Assembly (NCBI GenBank): GCA_003246895.1
Contig: QKCL01000026.1
Coordinates: 1-64,000, forward strand
Reading direction: 5' to 3'
DNA from: Spirochaetota bacterium
Lineage (GTDB): Bacteria > Spirochaetota > UBA4802 > UBA5550
DNA: 64,000 nucleotides
Part shown: piece after piece, positions 1 to 8,785 of the stretch
How the letters are laid out: each line of letters starts with the position of its first letter
Numbering within the stretch: position 1 is the stretch's first letter
Made by a program: the position numbers and the translations under genes
The notes under the pieces: generated by a model
Database searches by the model: none
Seen by the model: the letters and a program-made list of their open reading frames with translations, nothing else
What the model was told of the DNA's origin: nothing

Positions 1-17
1 GAAAAAATAAAAAAATA

Positions 18-47
18 TTAACATTTCTTTATTATAAATTTTATCAT
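18..47 (+). promoter_or_regulatory. Possible sigma-70 promoter for pfkA-ppk
   Basis: TTAACA at 18-23 and TATCAT at 42-47 are separated by 18 bases, in an AT-rich stretch 44 bases before the pfkA start codon. It is a plausible housekeeping promoter, but AT-rich DNA gives such matches easily. Confidence 0.3.
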
Positions 48-90
48 ATATATTTCTAAATATTAGTATTATGTTTAAGACAGGTGTTTT

Positions 91-1161
91 ATGGGCAAGG
101 AAACAAGAATAGGAATACTTACTGCCGGTGGGGACTGCCCCGGACTGAATGCGGCAATAAGGGGCGTTGGTAAAAGTGCAATAATAGAATACGGCATGAG
201 GGTATTCGGTTTCAGAGACGGATTTTCCGGACTCATTAACTGCGACTACAAGGAACTCAATGAAAAATCACTTTCCGGTATCCTCACACTGGGCGGAACA
301 ATACTGGGTACTTCCCGGGAAAAACCATTCAAGGGACCTGAACTTAGTGATGAAGAAAGCATACTCAGTAAACCTGAAAAAATAAAAAAGACCTATGAGA
401 ATCTGGGTCTCGACTGCCTGGTCTGCATTGGCGGCAACGGCACAATGAAAACCGCCTATAAACTCTATCAGTCAGGGCTGAATGTTGTCGGTGTTCCAAA
501 GACCATTGATAATGATGTCTGGGGTACAGACTATTCTTTCGGTTTTTATTCAGCTGTGAACATTGCAACAGAGGCAATAGACAGGCTTCACACAACAGCA
601 AACTCCCACAAAAGAACAATGGTCGTTGAAGTTATGGGCCACAATGCAGGATGGCTTGCATTATATTCTGGCATTGCAGGCGGGGGAGATATAATTCTGA
701 TTCCCGAAATCAAGTACAATAAAAAAGTCATAAAAAAATACCTTGAGAACAGGCAAAAGGGGGGGAAACCCTATTCCATTATAGTTGTGGCCGAAGGTAT
801 TGATATCCCCCTAAAGAAAGACGGGTCAACAAGAAATTATTCAGCCGGAACATACATTTCACGAATAGTAGAGGAGATGACTGGTCTTGAAACAAGAGAA
901 ACAAAACTAGGTTATATCCAGAGAGGAGGAGCTCCATCTCCTGAAGACAGAATTATTGCAACAGGACTCGGTGAGCACGCTGCGCGGCTCATCTCCGAAA
1001 AAAAATATGGTCTCATGAGCGCTTATGATAGTCATGAAATAATATCAATACCTCTTGCCGATGTGGCCGGCAAAACCAAGATTGTTCCCGTAGACAACCC
1101 TCTAATAAAGATGGCCAGATCCCTGGGAACCTGCTTCGGAGATACACTACCACAGGAATGA
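91..1161 (+). CDS. pfkA: 6-phosphofructokinase, mixed-substrate (group III) type
   Basis: Phosphorylates fructose 6-phosphate to fructose 1,6-bisphosphate in glycolysis; cytoplasmic. The 356-residue length fits the family. The N-terminal nucleotide loop GILTAGGDCPG lies at 8-18, the phosphate-donor motif reads GGNGT (114-118) and the catalytic loop PKTIDND is at 136-142. ATP enzymes of the E. coli type have GGDGS and PGTIDND, while pyrophosphate enzymes have GGDD and PKTIDND. Gly at the donor position together with the Lys of PKTIDND is the pattern of the mixed-substrate clade (as in actinobacterial GGEGT enzymes). Asn in place of the usual acidic residue at position 116 is unusual. The start is preceded by an AGGTG ribosome site. 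The stop overlaps the start of ppk (ATGA), so the two genes form an operon. The donor (ATP or pyrophosphate) cannot be settled from sequence alone. Confidence 0.93.
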   Translation: MGKETRIGILTAGGDCPGLNAAIRGVGKSAIIEYGMRVFGFRDGFSGLINCDYKELNEKSLSGILTLGGTILGTSREKPFKGPELSDEESILSKPEKIKKTYENLGLDCLVCIGGNGTMKTAYKLYQSGLNVVGVPKTIDNDVWGTDYSFGFYSAVNIATEAIDRLHTTANSHKRTMVVEVMGHNAGWLALYSGIAGGGDIILIPEIKYNKKVIKKYLENRQKGGKPYSIIVVAEGIDIPLKKDGSTRNYSAGTYISRIVEEMTGLETRETKLGYIQRGGAPSPEDRIIATGLGEHAARLISEKKYGLMSAYDSHEIISIPLADVAGKTKIVPVDNPLIKMARSLGTCFGDTLPQE

Positions 1162-3239
1162 AAAAAATGATCACCCATATTAATAAAGAAATAAGCTGGC
1201 TCTCCTTCAACGAAAGGGTACTTCAGGAAGCAGCTGATAGGAGAAACCCTCTTGGTGAAAGATTCAAATTCCTGGGAATATTTTCTTCAAATCAGGATGA
1301 GTTTTTCAGAGTAAGGGTTTCTGCCCTGAAAAAACTGTGCCTCATGAGTAGAAATGATCAGAAGTATCTAATTGATGACCCTGAAAAAATTCATAAGGAA
1401 GTAATTCGGGTAGTAAAGGAACAGAGAGATGAGCATTACCGTATCTATAATGACCTCATCAGCGAGATGAACAACTCCGGGACATTTCTTGTCGATGACT
1501 CCATGCTTTCTGATGAAGAAAGGGATTTTGTCTTCAGTTATTTTACATCCAAAGTACGCCCCGCCATCTTTCCAATAATGGTAGACACAAGATACAAACT
1601 TCCATATCTCAGGGACGAGGCTCTCTACCTTGCTGTGGAGCTTAAAAATGAAAAAAAGAACCGGGTAAAAATAAAATACGGCATCATTGAAATACCGCTT
1701 AAAGTTGTGCCGCGATTTATTGCTATTCCTTCAAAGGAACAGCTAAAAAAGAAAATAATATTCATTGATGATGTAGTAAGGGTTGGACTTAAATCCATAT
1801 TCGAGGTGGATAGCTACACCTCGCTGAGGGCTTACAATATAAAAATTACAAGAGACGCCGAACTCGAAATTGACTCAGATGATATTTACCACAGCTATGT
1901 TGATAAAATCAATAAGAGCATTGAAAAAAGAAAGGAAGGAGATCCAATCCGTTTCATATACGACAAGACCATGCCGCCTGAAATGCTGAATCTCTTTATA
2001 AAGAAACTGAAACTCCACAGACTCGACACCGTACTCGAAGGTGACCGTTACCACAATCTAAAGGACCTGCTCAAACTTCCAGATATCGCCGGTCTCCCTC
2101 AGTACAATAAACTGAAAACATTGCCCATTGATGACATAAAACCGAACAAGGATGTTATTTCATCCATCAAGAAAAAGGATATTCTGTTATACTTTCCATA
2201 CCATTCATTTGATATAATTATTGACCTTCTCAGGGAAGCGTCAATTGACCCTAAAGTTACTGAAATAAAGGTTTCATTATACCGGGTAGCTTCATTTTCA
2301 AGTATCACAAATGCTCTTATTAATGCGAGAAAGAACAGAAAAAAAGTTACTGTTCATTTTGAACTTCAGGCAAGATTTGATGAGGAGAATAATATTTTCT
2401 GGGCCAAACGGCTCAGGGAAGAGGGAATACGGGTTTTTTTCGGAATCGAAGGGCTGAAAGTTCATTCAAAGCTTTGCCTTATAAAAAGAACAGAGCGAAA
2501 TGATGATGCCCTCTACTGCTGTATTGGAACAGGCAACCTGAACGAAGATACTGCAAAACTTTACACAGACTGCTGCCTTCTTACTCACGATAAAAAAATC
2601 AATGAAGAAATAGACTACATTTTCAACTTTCTTGAAAAAAGCTACTCATTCAATAACGATAAAGTCACAGATCTTCTTATTTCTCCATTCAATACCAGAA
2701 AAAAAATATCCAAACTGATAGATAATGAAATAAAAAATGCAAAAAACGACAAAGATGCCTGGATACTCATTAAGGCAAACAACCTGGTCGACAGAACCGT
2801 TGAAAAAAAACTCTATCAGGCAAGCCAGGCAGGAGTAAAAATAAGAATAATATGCAGAGGCAGATTTTCACTTATTACCGGCCAGGAGGGCCTCAGTGAT
2901 AATATTGAAGCAATAAGTATTGTGGACATGTTCCTTGAACATGCAAGATTTCTAATATTCTGCAATGACAATAATAATCTGGCTTTCATTGGTTCGGCAG
3001 ACCTTCAGACAAGAAATCTTGACAAACGAATTGAAGTCACCACTCCGGTTAAAAGGGAAAAACACATTAAGCAGCTGAAAGATATTTTCGAAATACAGTG
3101 GAAGGATAATGTCAAGGCAAGGATTCTTGACCCGGAGTCAACCAACAGTTACATGAATAAGGAAAGCGGCGATTCATATCATAAATCTCAGGAGGAAGTA
3201 TACAGATATCTTGAAAAATATTCGGTAGAGCACAGCTGA
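1158..3239 (+). CDS. ppk: Polyphosphate kinase 1
   Basis: Reversibly polymerises the gamma-phosphate of ATP into inorganic polyphosphate. At 693 residues it is full length. The four PPK1 domains are recognisable: the N-terminal helical part opens with INKEISWLSFNERVLQEA, the head domain lies in the middle, and two phospholipase-D-like catalytic domains follow. The phosphohistidine sits in VHSKLCLI near residue 436, and the second conserved histidine in FLEHARFLIF near 595. GTGNLNEDTAKLYTD is also conserved. The start overlaps the pfkA stop codon by 4 bases; an ATG three codons later is possible. Co-transcription with pfkA suggests glycolytic flux and polyphosphate storage are coupled, and a pst/pho locus lies 30 kb away. 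Confidence 0.96.
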   Translation: MKKMITHINKEISWLSFNERVLQEAADRRNPLGERFKFLGIFSSNQDEFFRVRVSALKKLCLMSRNDQKYLIDDPEKIHKEVIRVVKEQRDEHYRIYNDLISEMNNSGTFLVDDSMLSDEERDFVFSYFTSKVRPAIFPIMVDTRYKLPYLRDEALYLAVELKNEKKNRVKIKYGIIEIPLKVVPRFIAIPSKEQLKKKIIFIDDVVRVGLKSIFEVDSYTSLRAYNIKITRDAELEIDSDDIYHSYVDKINKSIEKRKEGDPIRFIYDKTMPPEMLNLFIKKLKLHRLDTVLEGDRYHNLKDLLKLPDIAGLPQYNKLKTLPIDDIKPNKDVISSIKKKDILLYFPYHSFDIIIDLLREASIDPKVTEIKVSLYRVASFSSITNALINARKNRKKVTVHFELQARFDEENNIFWAKRLREEGIRVFFGIEGLKVHSKLCLIKRTERNDDALYCCIGTGNLNEDTAKLYTDCCLLTHDKKINEEIDYIFNFLEKSYSFNNDKVTDLLISPFNTRKKISKLIDNEIKNAKNDKDAWILIKANNLVDRTVEKKLYQASQAGVKIRIICRGRFSLITGQEGLSDNIEAISIVDMFLEHARFLIFCNDNNNLAFIGSADLQTRNLDKRIEVTTPVKREKHIKQLKDIFEIQWKDNVKARILDPESTNSYMNKESGDSYHKSQEEVYRYLEKYSVEHS

Positions 3240-3329
3240 AAAATATTCACTAATATTACAATTTTTAATTGATAACATAATATTTTATTACAATATTATT
3301 CTCATAAATTAACAGTTCATGAGGATTTT

Positions 3330-3932
3330 ATGAAAAAAATAGTTTTTTTACTGCTGCTTGTTCCATTTGTTTTTTCCTGCAGTTCATTTGACAGGGATCT
3401 CTATTTCAAATCACAAAAGGGACTCACGGATAAAGTCAGAGTCGCAATCCTTCCATTTCAAAATGCTAGAAACAATATAAACTCCGGTACAAATGTAGCA
3501 GATGCCCTTACAAACGAAATGATAAAATTTCGTACATGGGAGATAGTTGAAAGGGACCAGATACAGAAAGTAATCAAGGAGCAGGCAATGGAAGCCACCG
3601 GCCTCACTGCAAAAGATTACAGCAAACTAGGCAAACTTCTCAATGTTGACTATTTTATTGCAGGCAGTGTCGGGCAGTACATTTACGACTCCAGCGACAG
3701 TGACAATGTCAAAATCAGATTTGCCATTAACATACGCTTTATTGATACAACAAAGGGGCAGGTGATTGGTACAGGAAGATACACGTATCAGACAAATAAA
3801 AACTATTTCAGAAGCTGCTGTCTAACAAGCTGGATTTTCATATTTATTTCTGAAAGAAATATAGAAAAAGAGCTGACTGTTGTATCCAAAAAAATAGCCG
3901 CAGATATTAAAAATACACTGCAGATTAATTAA
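3330..3932 (+). CDS. CsgG/LpoB-like outer-membrane lipoprotein
   Basis: The N-terminus is a lipoprotein signal peptide ending in the lipobox VFSC (Cys17). The mature part follows the CsgG/LpoB-type fold: VRVAILPFQN, then a nucleotide-fold-like helix-strand pattern with VADALTNEMIKF, WEIVERDQIQKVIKEQ, a GKLLNVDYFIAGSV segment and strands ending in TTKGQVIGTGRY. At 200 residues it is shorter than a pore-forming CsgG and closer to LpoB-like or stand-alone periplasmic CsgG-domain lipoproteins. It starts after a GAGG ribosome site and is followed 8 bases later by the FIST gene. No curli genes are nearby, so an export role is not supported; envelope assembly or signalling is more likely. Confidence 0.75.
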   Translation: MKKIVFLLLLVPFVFSCSSFDRDLYFKSQKGLTDKVRVAILPFQNARNNINSGTNVADALTNEMIKFRTWEIVERDQIQKVIKEQAMEATGLTAKDYSKLGKLLNVDYFIAGSVGQYIYDSSDSDNVKIRFAINIRFIDTTKGQVIGTGRYTYQTNKNYFRSCCLTSWIFIFISERNIEKELTVVSKKIAADIKNTLQIN

Positions 3933-3940
3933 AAGGATCT

Positions 3941-5128
3941 ATGGAAACAAAAGCTGGAGTAGGCTGGAGCAAAAACAAAAATCCGAAGGTGGCCGGTTTT
4001 GAAGCCTCAGAAAAGGCACTTTATTCCAGTGGAATAGACAAACCGGATTTTGTTTTTCTCTTCTCAACGGTCGGATATGATCAGAAATCGCTTTTAGATA
4101 CCGTCAGGAAGGCGACATTTTCCGCTCCGCTGTGCGGCTGCTCAGGAGAGGGAATTGTAGCCTCAGGTTTTATTGATGAATCGAATTTTTCAGTAGTTGT
4201 AATAGCCATCAAATCTGATGAAGTCAAATTTATCAATGGCCTGAGCAGGAATCTTTCAAAAGATCCTGAAGGTGTAGGCTGTACTCTCGCCGAGAATATA
4301 AATAATTCCATTTCTGAAGATTGCAGGGGACTCTTCATGTTCCCTGATTTTAATTTTAACTTTGACAGGCTTCTCACAAGCTTCCAGGAGAATCTGGACA
4401 GAAAAGAATTTTTCCCGGTCTGGGGTGCTGTGGCATCTGATAATTTCAAATTTAACCGTTCATTTCAGTATTATAACGATGAAATCTCTAATGATGGAAT
4501 TTCCTGGGCCGTTATTTCAGGAGATATCAGCATTGAATCTGTCATAGCTCATGGATGCTGCAAAATTGGAATAGAACACACAATTACTAAATGTCATGGA
4601 AATGTAATCGAAGAAATCGATTCACGAGTTGCTGATGATGTCCTTTCTGATTATCTCACTCAAGATGTGCATGAAAAATGGGACAAATCACATACCAGGG
4701 CAGAAATATACGCTGGTTTTGTAGTAAGCAAAGATGAAAAAGAGCAGACAATGGTACGTTCAATTATCGGCGGAAGAGACAGCCAATCCGGTTCCATTAT
4801 TATTCCTTCCGAATTCGATGAAGGCACCAAAATACATCTAATGAGAAGAGATCCGGATCTTATTACCAGCAGTTTCGGCACACTTGGAGAAGAACTCAAA
4901 GTAAGGCTTAACGGAAGAAAACCCAAACTAATTTTTCAGTTTGAATGTGCCGGCAGGGGTAAAATTATTCTCCGTGACAATATAAGACTCGAATCAATCA
5001 ACAAACTGCAGCATTCAATTGGTAATGATATTCCATGGGCTGGTTTTTACTGCCTTGGAGAAATAGCACCTATTAATGATAAAAACTACTTCCACAATTC
5101 AACAACTGTAATAACCGCCATTGTTTAA
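3941..5128 (+). CDS. FIST N/C domain sensory protein
   Basis: The 395 residues cover a FIST_N domain (about 25-215), which opens with strands like DFVFLFSTVGYD and a CGCSGEGI loop, and a FIST_C domain (about 220-385) with FECAGRGKIILRD and DIPWAGFYCLGEIAPIN. FIST domains are small-ligand sensors, often proposed to bind amino acids, and are usually fused to or encoded beside kinases, cyclases or chemotaxis proteins. There is no output domain or membrane segment here, so signalling must pass to a partner; the next gene, 11 bases downstream and also sensor-like, is the obvious candidate. AAAGGA precedes the ATG. The ligand is unknown. Confidence 0.9.
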   Translation: METKAGVGWSKNKNPKVAGFEASEKALYSSGIDKPDFVFLFSTVGYDQKSLLDTVRKATFSAPLCGCSGEGIVASGFIDESNFSVVVIAIKSDEVKFINGLSRNLSKDPEGVGCTLAENINNSISEDCRGLFMFPDFNFNFDRLLTSFQENLDRKEFFPVWGAVASDNFKFNRSFQYYNDEISNDGISWAVISGDISIESVIAHGCCKIGIEHTITKCHGNVIEEIDSRVADDVLSDYLTQDVHEKWDKSHTRAEIYAGFVVSKDEKEQTMVRSIIGGRDSQSGSIIIPSEFDEGTKIHLMRRDPDLITSSFGTLGEELKVRLNGRKPKLIFQFECAGRGKIILRDNIRLESINKLQHSIGNDIPWAGFYCLGEIAPINDKNYFHNSTTVITAIV

Positions 5129-5139
5129 GAGAGCCCAAA

Positions 5140-6108
5140 ATGTCCCTTGATAATGAAAAAAATATACTTAAAAAAAAAATCACAGAGACTGAAGAGACAA
5201 ACAGCCTCCTTGCCCTGCAGGTCAAAAGACTTCTTCAGACAGAACACGATCTTTATGCATCCCAGACCCAGATAGACAGGCAGATGAAGTTGTACTATGA
5301 TCTTTTCGAAACAGGACGATTCATTTCATCATGCCGCAATAAAAACAGTATCTTTAATAAACTGGTTTATTTTGCACTTTATTCTCTGGAAGCTGAAAAA
5401 GGCCTGGTCTTAAAAAACATAAACGGAATAAACCTTTTCCGAATAGAAGCATGTGATGGATTCTACAATGATGAAAAAGTCAGGGCTGAAAATAAAATCT
5501 ATCTGGACACTTCTCTCCTTCAAAAACTCAGCTGTAAAAATTTTTCACCCATAGTGATTCACGGAAGCAGTAATGAATTCAAAATCAGCAATGAAACCCT
5601 TGATATAAATAATTTTGTTATTTACCCATTATGCAGTGAGGAAAAACAGATTGAATACATTATTATCGCAGGAAATTCCGAAAAAAAAGCTGAATTTCAT
5701 TCAGAAATTACTGAAAATGATATCTTCGTTTCAGCATTCGGGAGCCTCATTTTACAGGCTTCAGATTCATTAAAAACTCTCGCATACCTGGAAGAACTAC
5801 AGATGCACAGAAATCATCTGGAATCTGAAATCAGGGAAAGGACAAAGGAGCTTGAGAGGTCCAATTCAATTCTTCTTGATGAAATAACAGAAAGAAAAAA
5901 GACAGAGGAAAAATTGACAAAGGCCTTGAGGGAGATCAATACACTTGAAGGAATATTCCCAATATGCTCAAACTGCAAAAATGTCAGGGATGATGAAGGA
6001 AACTGGAAGAGTGTTGAACAGTACATAAGTACACATTCAAAGGCTGAATTCAGTCACAGCCTGTGCCCGGACTGCCTAAAGAAGCTTTACCCCGAATACG
6101 CAAAATAG
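5140..6108 (+). CDS. Coiled-coil/GAF-like sensor protein with C-terminal Cys motif
   Basis: A leading coiled coil (about 1-50) is followed by a GAF-like globular region (about 55-215), a second long coiled coil (about 215-270, containing ERTKELERSN, as in the linker of many PAS/GAF kinases) and a C-terminal cysteine-rich module (about 270-322): GIFPICSNCKNVRDDEGNW, then FSHSLCPDCLKKLYPE. That tail, with two CxxC pairs, occurs at the ends of many response regulators and PAS/GAF proteins and probably binds a metal. There is no kinase, cyclase or receiver domain. It lies 11 bases after the FIST gene and is probably translated with it, so the two may form a two-protein sensor. The output is unknown. 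Confidence 0.7.
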   Translation: MSLDNEKNILKKKITETEETNSLLALQVKRLLQTEHDLYASQTQIDRQMKLYYDLFETGRFISSCRNKNSIFNKLVYFALYSLEAEKGLVLKNINGINLFRIEACDGFYNDEKVRAENKIYLDTSLLQKLSCKNFSPIVIHGSSNEFKISNETLDINNFVIYPLCSEEKQIEYIIIAGNSEKKAEFHSEITENDIFVSAFGSLILQASDSLKTLAYLEELQMHRNHLESEIRERTKELERSNSILLDEITERKKTEEKLTKALREINTLEGIFPICSNCKNVRDDEGNWKSVEQYISTHSKAEFSHSLCPDCLKKLYPEYAK

Positions 6109-6130
6109 ACCCTTTCGAAACAAACACAGC

Positions 6131-6230
6131 CAAACAAAACCGAACAAAAATAATCATTATTTATGTTTTATACTATAAAAATATTCGAGAACTGCAAATT
6201 TTAAACAATTGTAACAAACAAAACCGAACA
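6131..6230 (+). promoter_or_regulatory. Direct-repeat pair upstream of modA (candidate operator)
   Basis: The identical 16-base word CAAACAAAACCGAACA occurs at 6131-6146 and 6215-6230, exactly 84 bases (about eight helical turns) apart, in the otherwise AT-rich 182-base gap before modA. A TTGACA hexamer follows the second copy at 6235-6240, with a weak -10 candidate (CATTAT, 6257-6262). The geometry suggests a transcription factor acting on the molybdate operon. It does not read as the classical ModE palindrome. Confidence 0.45.
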
Positions 6231-6290
6231 TAAGTTGACATAAAGAGATATAAAAGCATTATTCAACAAAACTATTCAAGGAGAAAAACA

Positions 6291-7025
6291 ATGAAGTTCC
6301 TTATCCCTTTGCTTTCATTATTTATCATGTTTCAGAGCACCTTAAGAGCGGAAGAAATTAAAGTTTCCGTTGCGGCAAGTATGACAAATGTTTTAACAGA
6401 ACTAAAAGATGAATATCTTAAAAAACACAAAAATTCAGCAATCAGCCTGAATTTTGCATCCTCAGGAGCCCTTGCAAAACAGATAGACAAAGGCGCAGAT
6501 GTTGACATATTTATTTCAGCAAATCCGAAATGGATGACCTTTCTGGAAAAACAGAATAAGATGTACAGCAAATCTGTAGGCGTGCTTGCATACAACTCAC
6601 TGGTATTTGTCGGCCAGAACAATAAGATTAAAAAACCTTCTCAGCTCACATCTCTTTCAAAAATTGGCATGGGATCTCCCGACAGCGTACCCGCAGGCGA
6701 TTACGCAAGGACAGCCCTTACCAAACTGAAACTCTATGACAAACTCTCTGCAGACAAAAAGTTAGTCTTCGCTTCAAACGTTAGACAGGCCCTGTTTTAT
6801 GCAGACAATGCCACTGTTGACGGGTCATTTGTTTATAAAACAGATGCACTGGTTTCACAGAAATCCAAAATCCTGTTCACAGTATCACCAAAACTTTATC
6901 CTAAAGTAACATACCTTTCAGGGATCACCTTAACCGGTAAGGACAAAAAAGAAGCTATGAGCTTCATGAAATTTCTGAAAACAGGAAAAGCCAAAAAAAT
7001 ACTGAAAAAATACGGTTTTAACTAA
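6291..7025 (+). CDS. modA: Molybdate ABC transporter, substrate-binding protein
   Basis: Periplasmic binding protein that captures molybdate (or tungstate) and delivers it to ModBC. A signal peptide ending near LRAEE (about residue 20) precedes mature sequence VSVAASMTNVL, the oxyanion-pocket Ser of ASSGALAKQI, and GADVDIFISANPKWM. The 244 residues match bacterial ModA. The ribosome site AAGGAG lies 8 bases before the ATG. The modA stop directly abuts modB, so the three genes are one operon. The nearby repeat pair and TTGACA hexamer suggest its own promoter. Confidence 0.95.
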   Translation: MKFLIPLLSLFIMFQSTLRAEEIKVSVAASMTNVLTELKDEYLKKHKNSAISLNFASSGALAKQIDKGADVDIFISANPKWMTFLEKQNKMYSKSVGVLAYNSLVFVGQNNKIKKPSQLTSLSKIGMGSPDSVPAGDYARTALTKLKLYDKLSADKKLVFASNVRQALFYADNATVDGSFVYKTDALVSQKSKILFTVSPKLYPKVTYLSGITLTGKDKKEAMSFMKFLKTGKAKKILKKYGFN

Positions 7026-7724
7026 ATGATGCCTTTTCAGGAAATATTCAGCGATGGCGACATCAGTGCAATTATACTTTCACTGAAAGTCGCCACATCG
7101 GCTACAATTGTATCCATTCCCTTAGGATTTATAACAGCATACATCCTTTCCTTTAAAAAATTTCCGGGGAAGAACATGGTCGACGGCATAATAAACCTCC
7201 CCCTTGTTCTTCCTCCCGTTGTTGTCGGATATCTCCTGCTGCTCTCATTCAGCAAAAATTACTACCTGGGAAAAATGCTTTCCCAGATGGGCATAAACAT
7301 AATATTTTCACTGAAGGGTGCGGTTATTGCATCGGTAATAATGGGATTTCCACTTCTCGTAAGGTCTATAAAGCTGGGTATGGATCAGATAGACAGAAAC
7401 ATGATCTATGCAGCCAAAAGTCTTGGTGCCGGATCTCTTGATACTGTAATCAGCATTGTTCTTCCCTTAACCACAAAATCAATGGTAGTGGGAATGACAC
7501 TGATGTTTGCAAGAAGTCTGGGTGAATTCGGCGCGACAAGTATTGTAGCGGGAAACATTCCTGGAGTAACACAGACTGTGCCGCTTGCAATATACAACTA
7601 TACTAATATCCCGGGAGGTGAAACAAAGGCCCTATCTTTGTGCATCGCCTCAATCGCCATATCTCTTACTGCACTTTATATCAACAATATTCTTCAGAAA
7701 GATAAAGAGGCAAAGAACAACTAA
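7026..7724 (+). CDS. modB: Molybdate ABC transporter permease
   Basis: Inner-membrane channel subunit of the ModABC importer. The 232 residues have five to six hydrophobic segments and the binding-protein-dependent permease signature around residues 140-170 (AAKSLGAGSLDTVISIVLPL), which contacts the ATPase. LPLVLPPVVVGYLLL in the first half and ARSLGEFGATSIVAGN near the end are characteristic of ModB/CysT-type permeases. It starts immediately after the modA stop, with two tandem ATG codons; the second may be used. modC begins on its last base. Confidence 0.95.
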   Translation: MMPFQEIFSDGDISAIILSLKVATSATIVSIPLGFITAYILSFKKFPGKNMVDGIINLPLVLPPVVVGYLLLLSFSKNYYLGKMLSQMGINIIFSLKGAVIASVIMGFPLLVRSIKLGMDQIDRNMIYAAKSLGAGSLDTVISIVLPLTTKSMVVGMTLMFARSLGEFGATSIVAGNIPGVTQTVPLAIYNYTNIPGGETKALSLCIASIAISLTALYINNILQKDKEAKNN

Positions 7725-8776
7725 TGAATCTTATCGTAGACATAGAAAAGAAAGTCGGCAGTTTTAATTTAAGCGCCAAATTCAGTTCATCAAGTTCAAA
7801 AATCGGATTCTTCGGCCATTCCGGCTGCGGTAAAACCACACTTTCATCTATCATAGCAGGAATAATAAAACCTGACAAAGGTACCATAAGCATAGATGAC
7901 AAGATTCTCTTTTCTTCTGAAAAAAAAATAAATGTTCCAACCAACAAAAGAAACATTGCAGTAGTATTCCAGGGGGCACATCTCTTCCCTCACCTTTCAG
8001 TACAGGAAAATCTTAAATACGGACTTAAAAGACGGAAAAACAGCAAAAGAAATATTGATTTTCAAAGGCTCACAGAGACCCTGAACCTCAGCCATCTCCT
8101 TGACAGAAAAATTCAGAATCTTTCGGGAGGAGAGAAACAGAGAATTGCCATAGGGAGAGCACTGCTTTCAAGCCCTGACCTCATAATCCTGGATGAACCT
8201 CTAACCGGCCTGGACCATCATTTAAAATCCAGGATTATTCAGTACCTTGGAGAAATATTTACAACATTCAGCGTCCCATACATCTACATCTCCCACTCTA
8301 TCAAGGAGATGAGAATCATGACTGAAGAATCCATTACCTTCAGCAATGGGAGCACAACCGAAATTTTAAAAACAGAGGACATGGCCAGGAATCTCCTGAA
8401 AACCGCTGGAGCCAGCTATAAGAATATTCTTGAACTGACTGACCCTGTGAAAAAAGGGGACCTCTGCGAATACAACTGGCATGAGAACAGAATAATCACA
8501 ACCGAATATTCTGACTATTCCCGTACACTTTTTGAGCTTCCATCTTCAGGAATTATTATATTTAAAAATAAGCCGGAATCAGCAAGTGCAAGAAATATTC
8601 TAGAAGGAACAATTACTGATATTTTTGATGTATCAAACAGGGTATGCCTTGTACTGAATATTAATGGTGGAGAGTTAATTGCACAGGTGGTGCATTCTGC
8701 TGTAAACGAAATGAATCTTAAAAAAGGAGATAGAGTATCAGCAGTAATGAAGGCCTCCTCTTTTACTCTCATATAG
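7724..8776 (+). CDS. modC: Molybdate ABC transporter ATP-binding protein
   Basis: ATPase that drives molybdate import. Walker A GHSGCGKTT is at 31-39, the Q-loop Gln at 83, the ABC signature LSGGEKQR at 133-140, Walker B ILDEP at 155-159 and the switch His at 191. The C-terminal third (about 285-350) is a Mop/TOBE-like domain, which in ModC binds molybdate and gives feedback control. The 350-residue length is normal for this subfamily. Its ATG overlaps the modB stop by one base (TAATG), indicating translational coupling. Tungstate as substrate is equally possible. Confidence 0.95.
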   Translation: MNLIVDIEKKVGSFNLSAKFSSSSSKIGFFGHSGCGKTTLSSIIAGIIKPDKGTISIDDKILFSSEKKINVPTNKRNIAVVFQGAHLFPHLSVQENLKYGLKRRKNSKRNIDFQRLTETLNLSHLLDRKIQNLSGGEKQRIAIGRALLSSPDLIILDEPLTGLDHHLKSRIIQYLGEIFTTFSVPYIYISHSIKEMRIMTEESITFSNGSTTEILKTEDMARNLLKTAGASYKNILELTDPVKKGDLCEYNWHENRIITTEYSDYSRTLFELPSSGIIIFKNKPESASARNILEGTITDIFDVSNRVCLVLNINGGELIAQVVHSAVNEMNLKKGDRVSAVMKASSFTLI

Positions 8777-8785
8777 GGAGGATGT

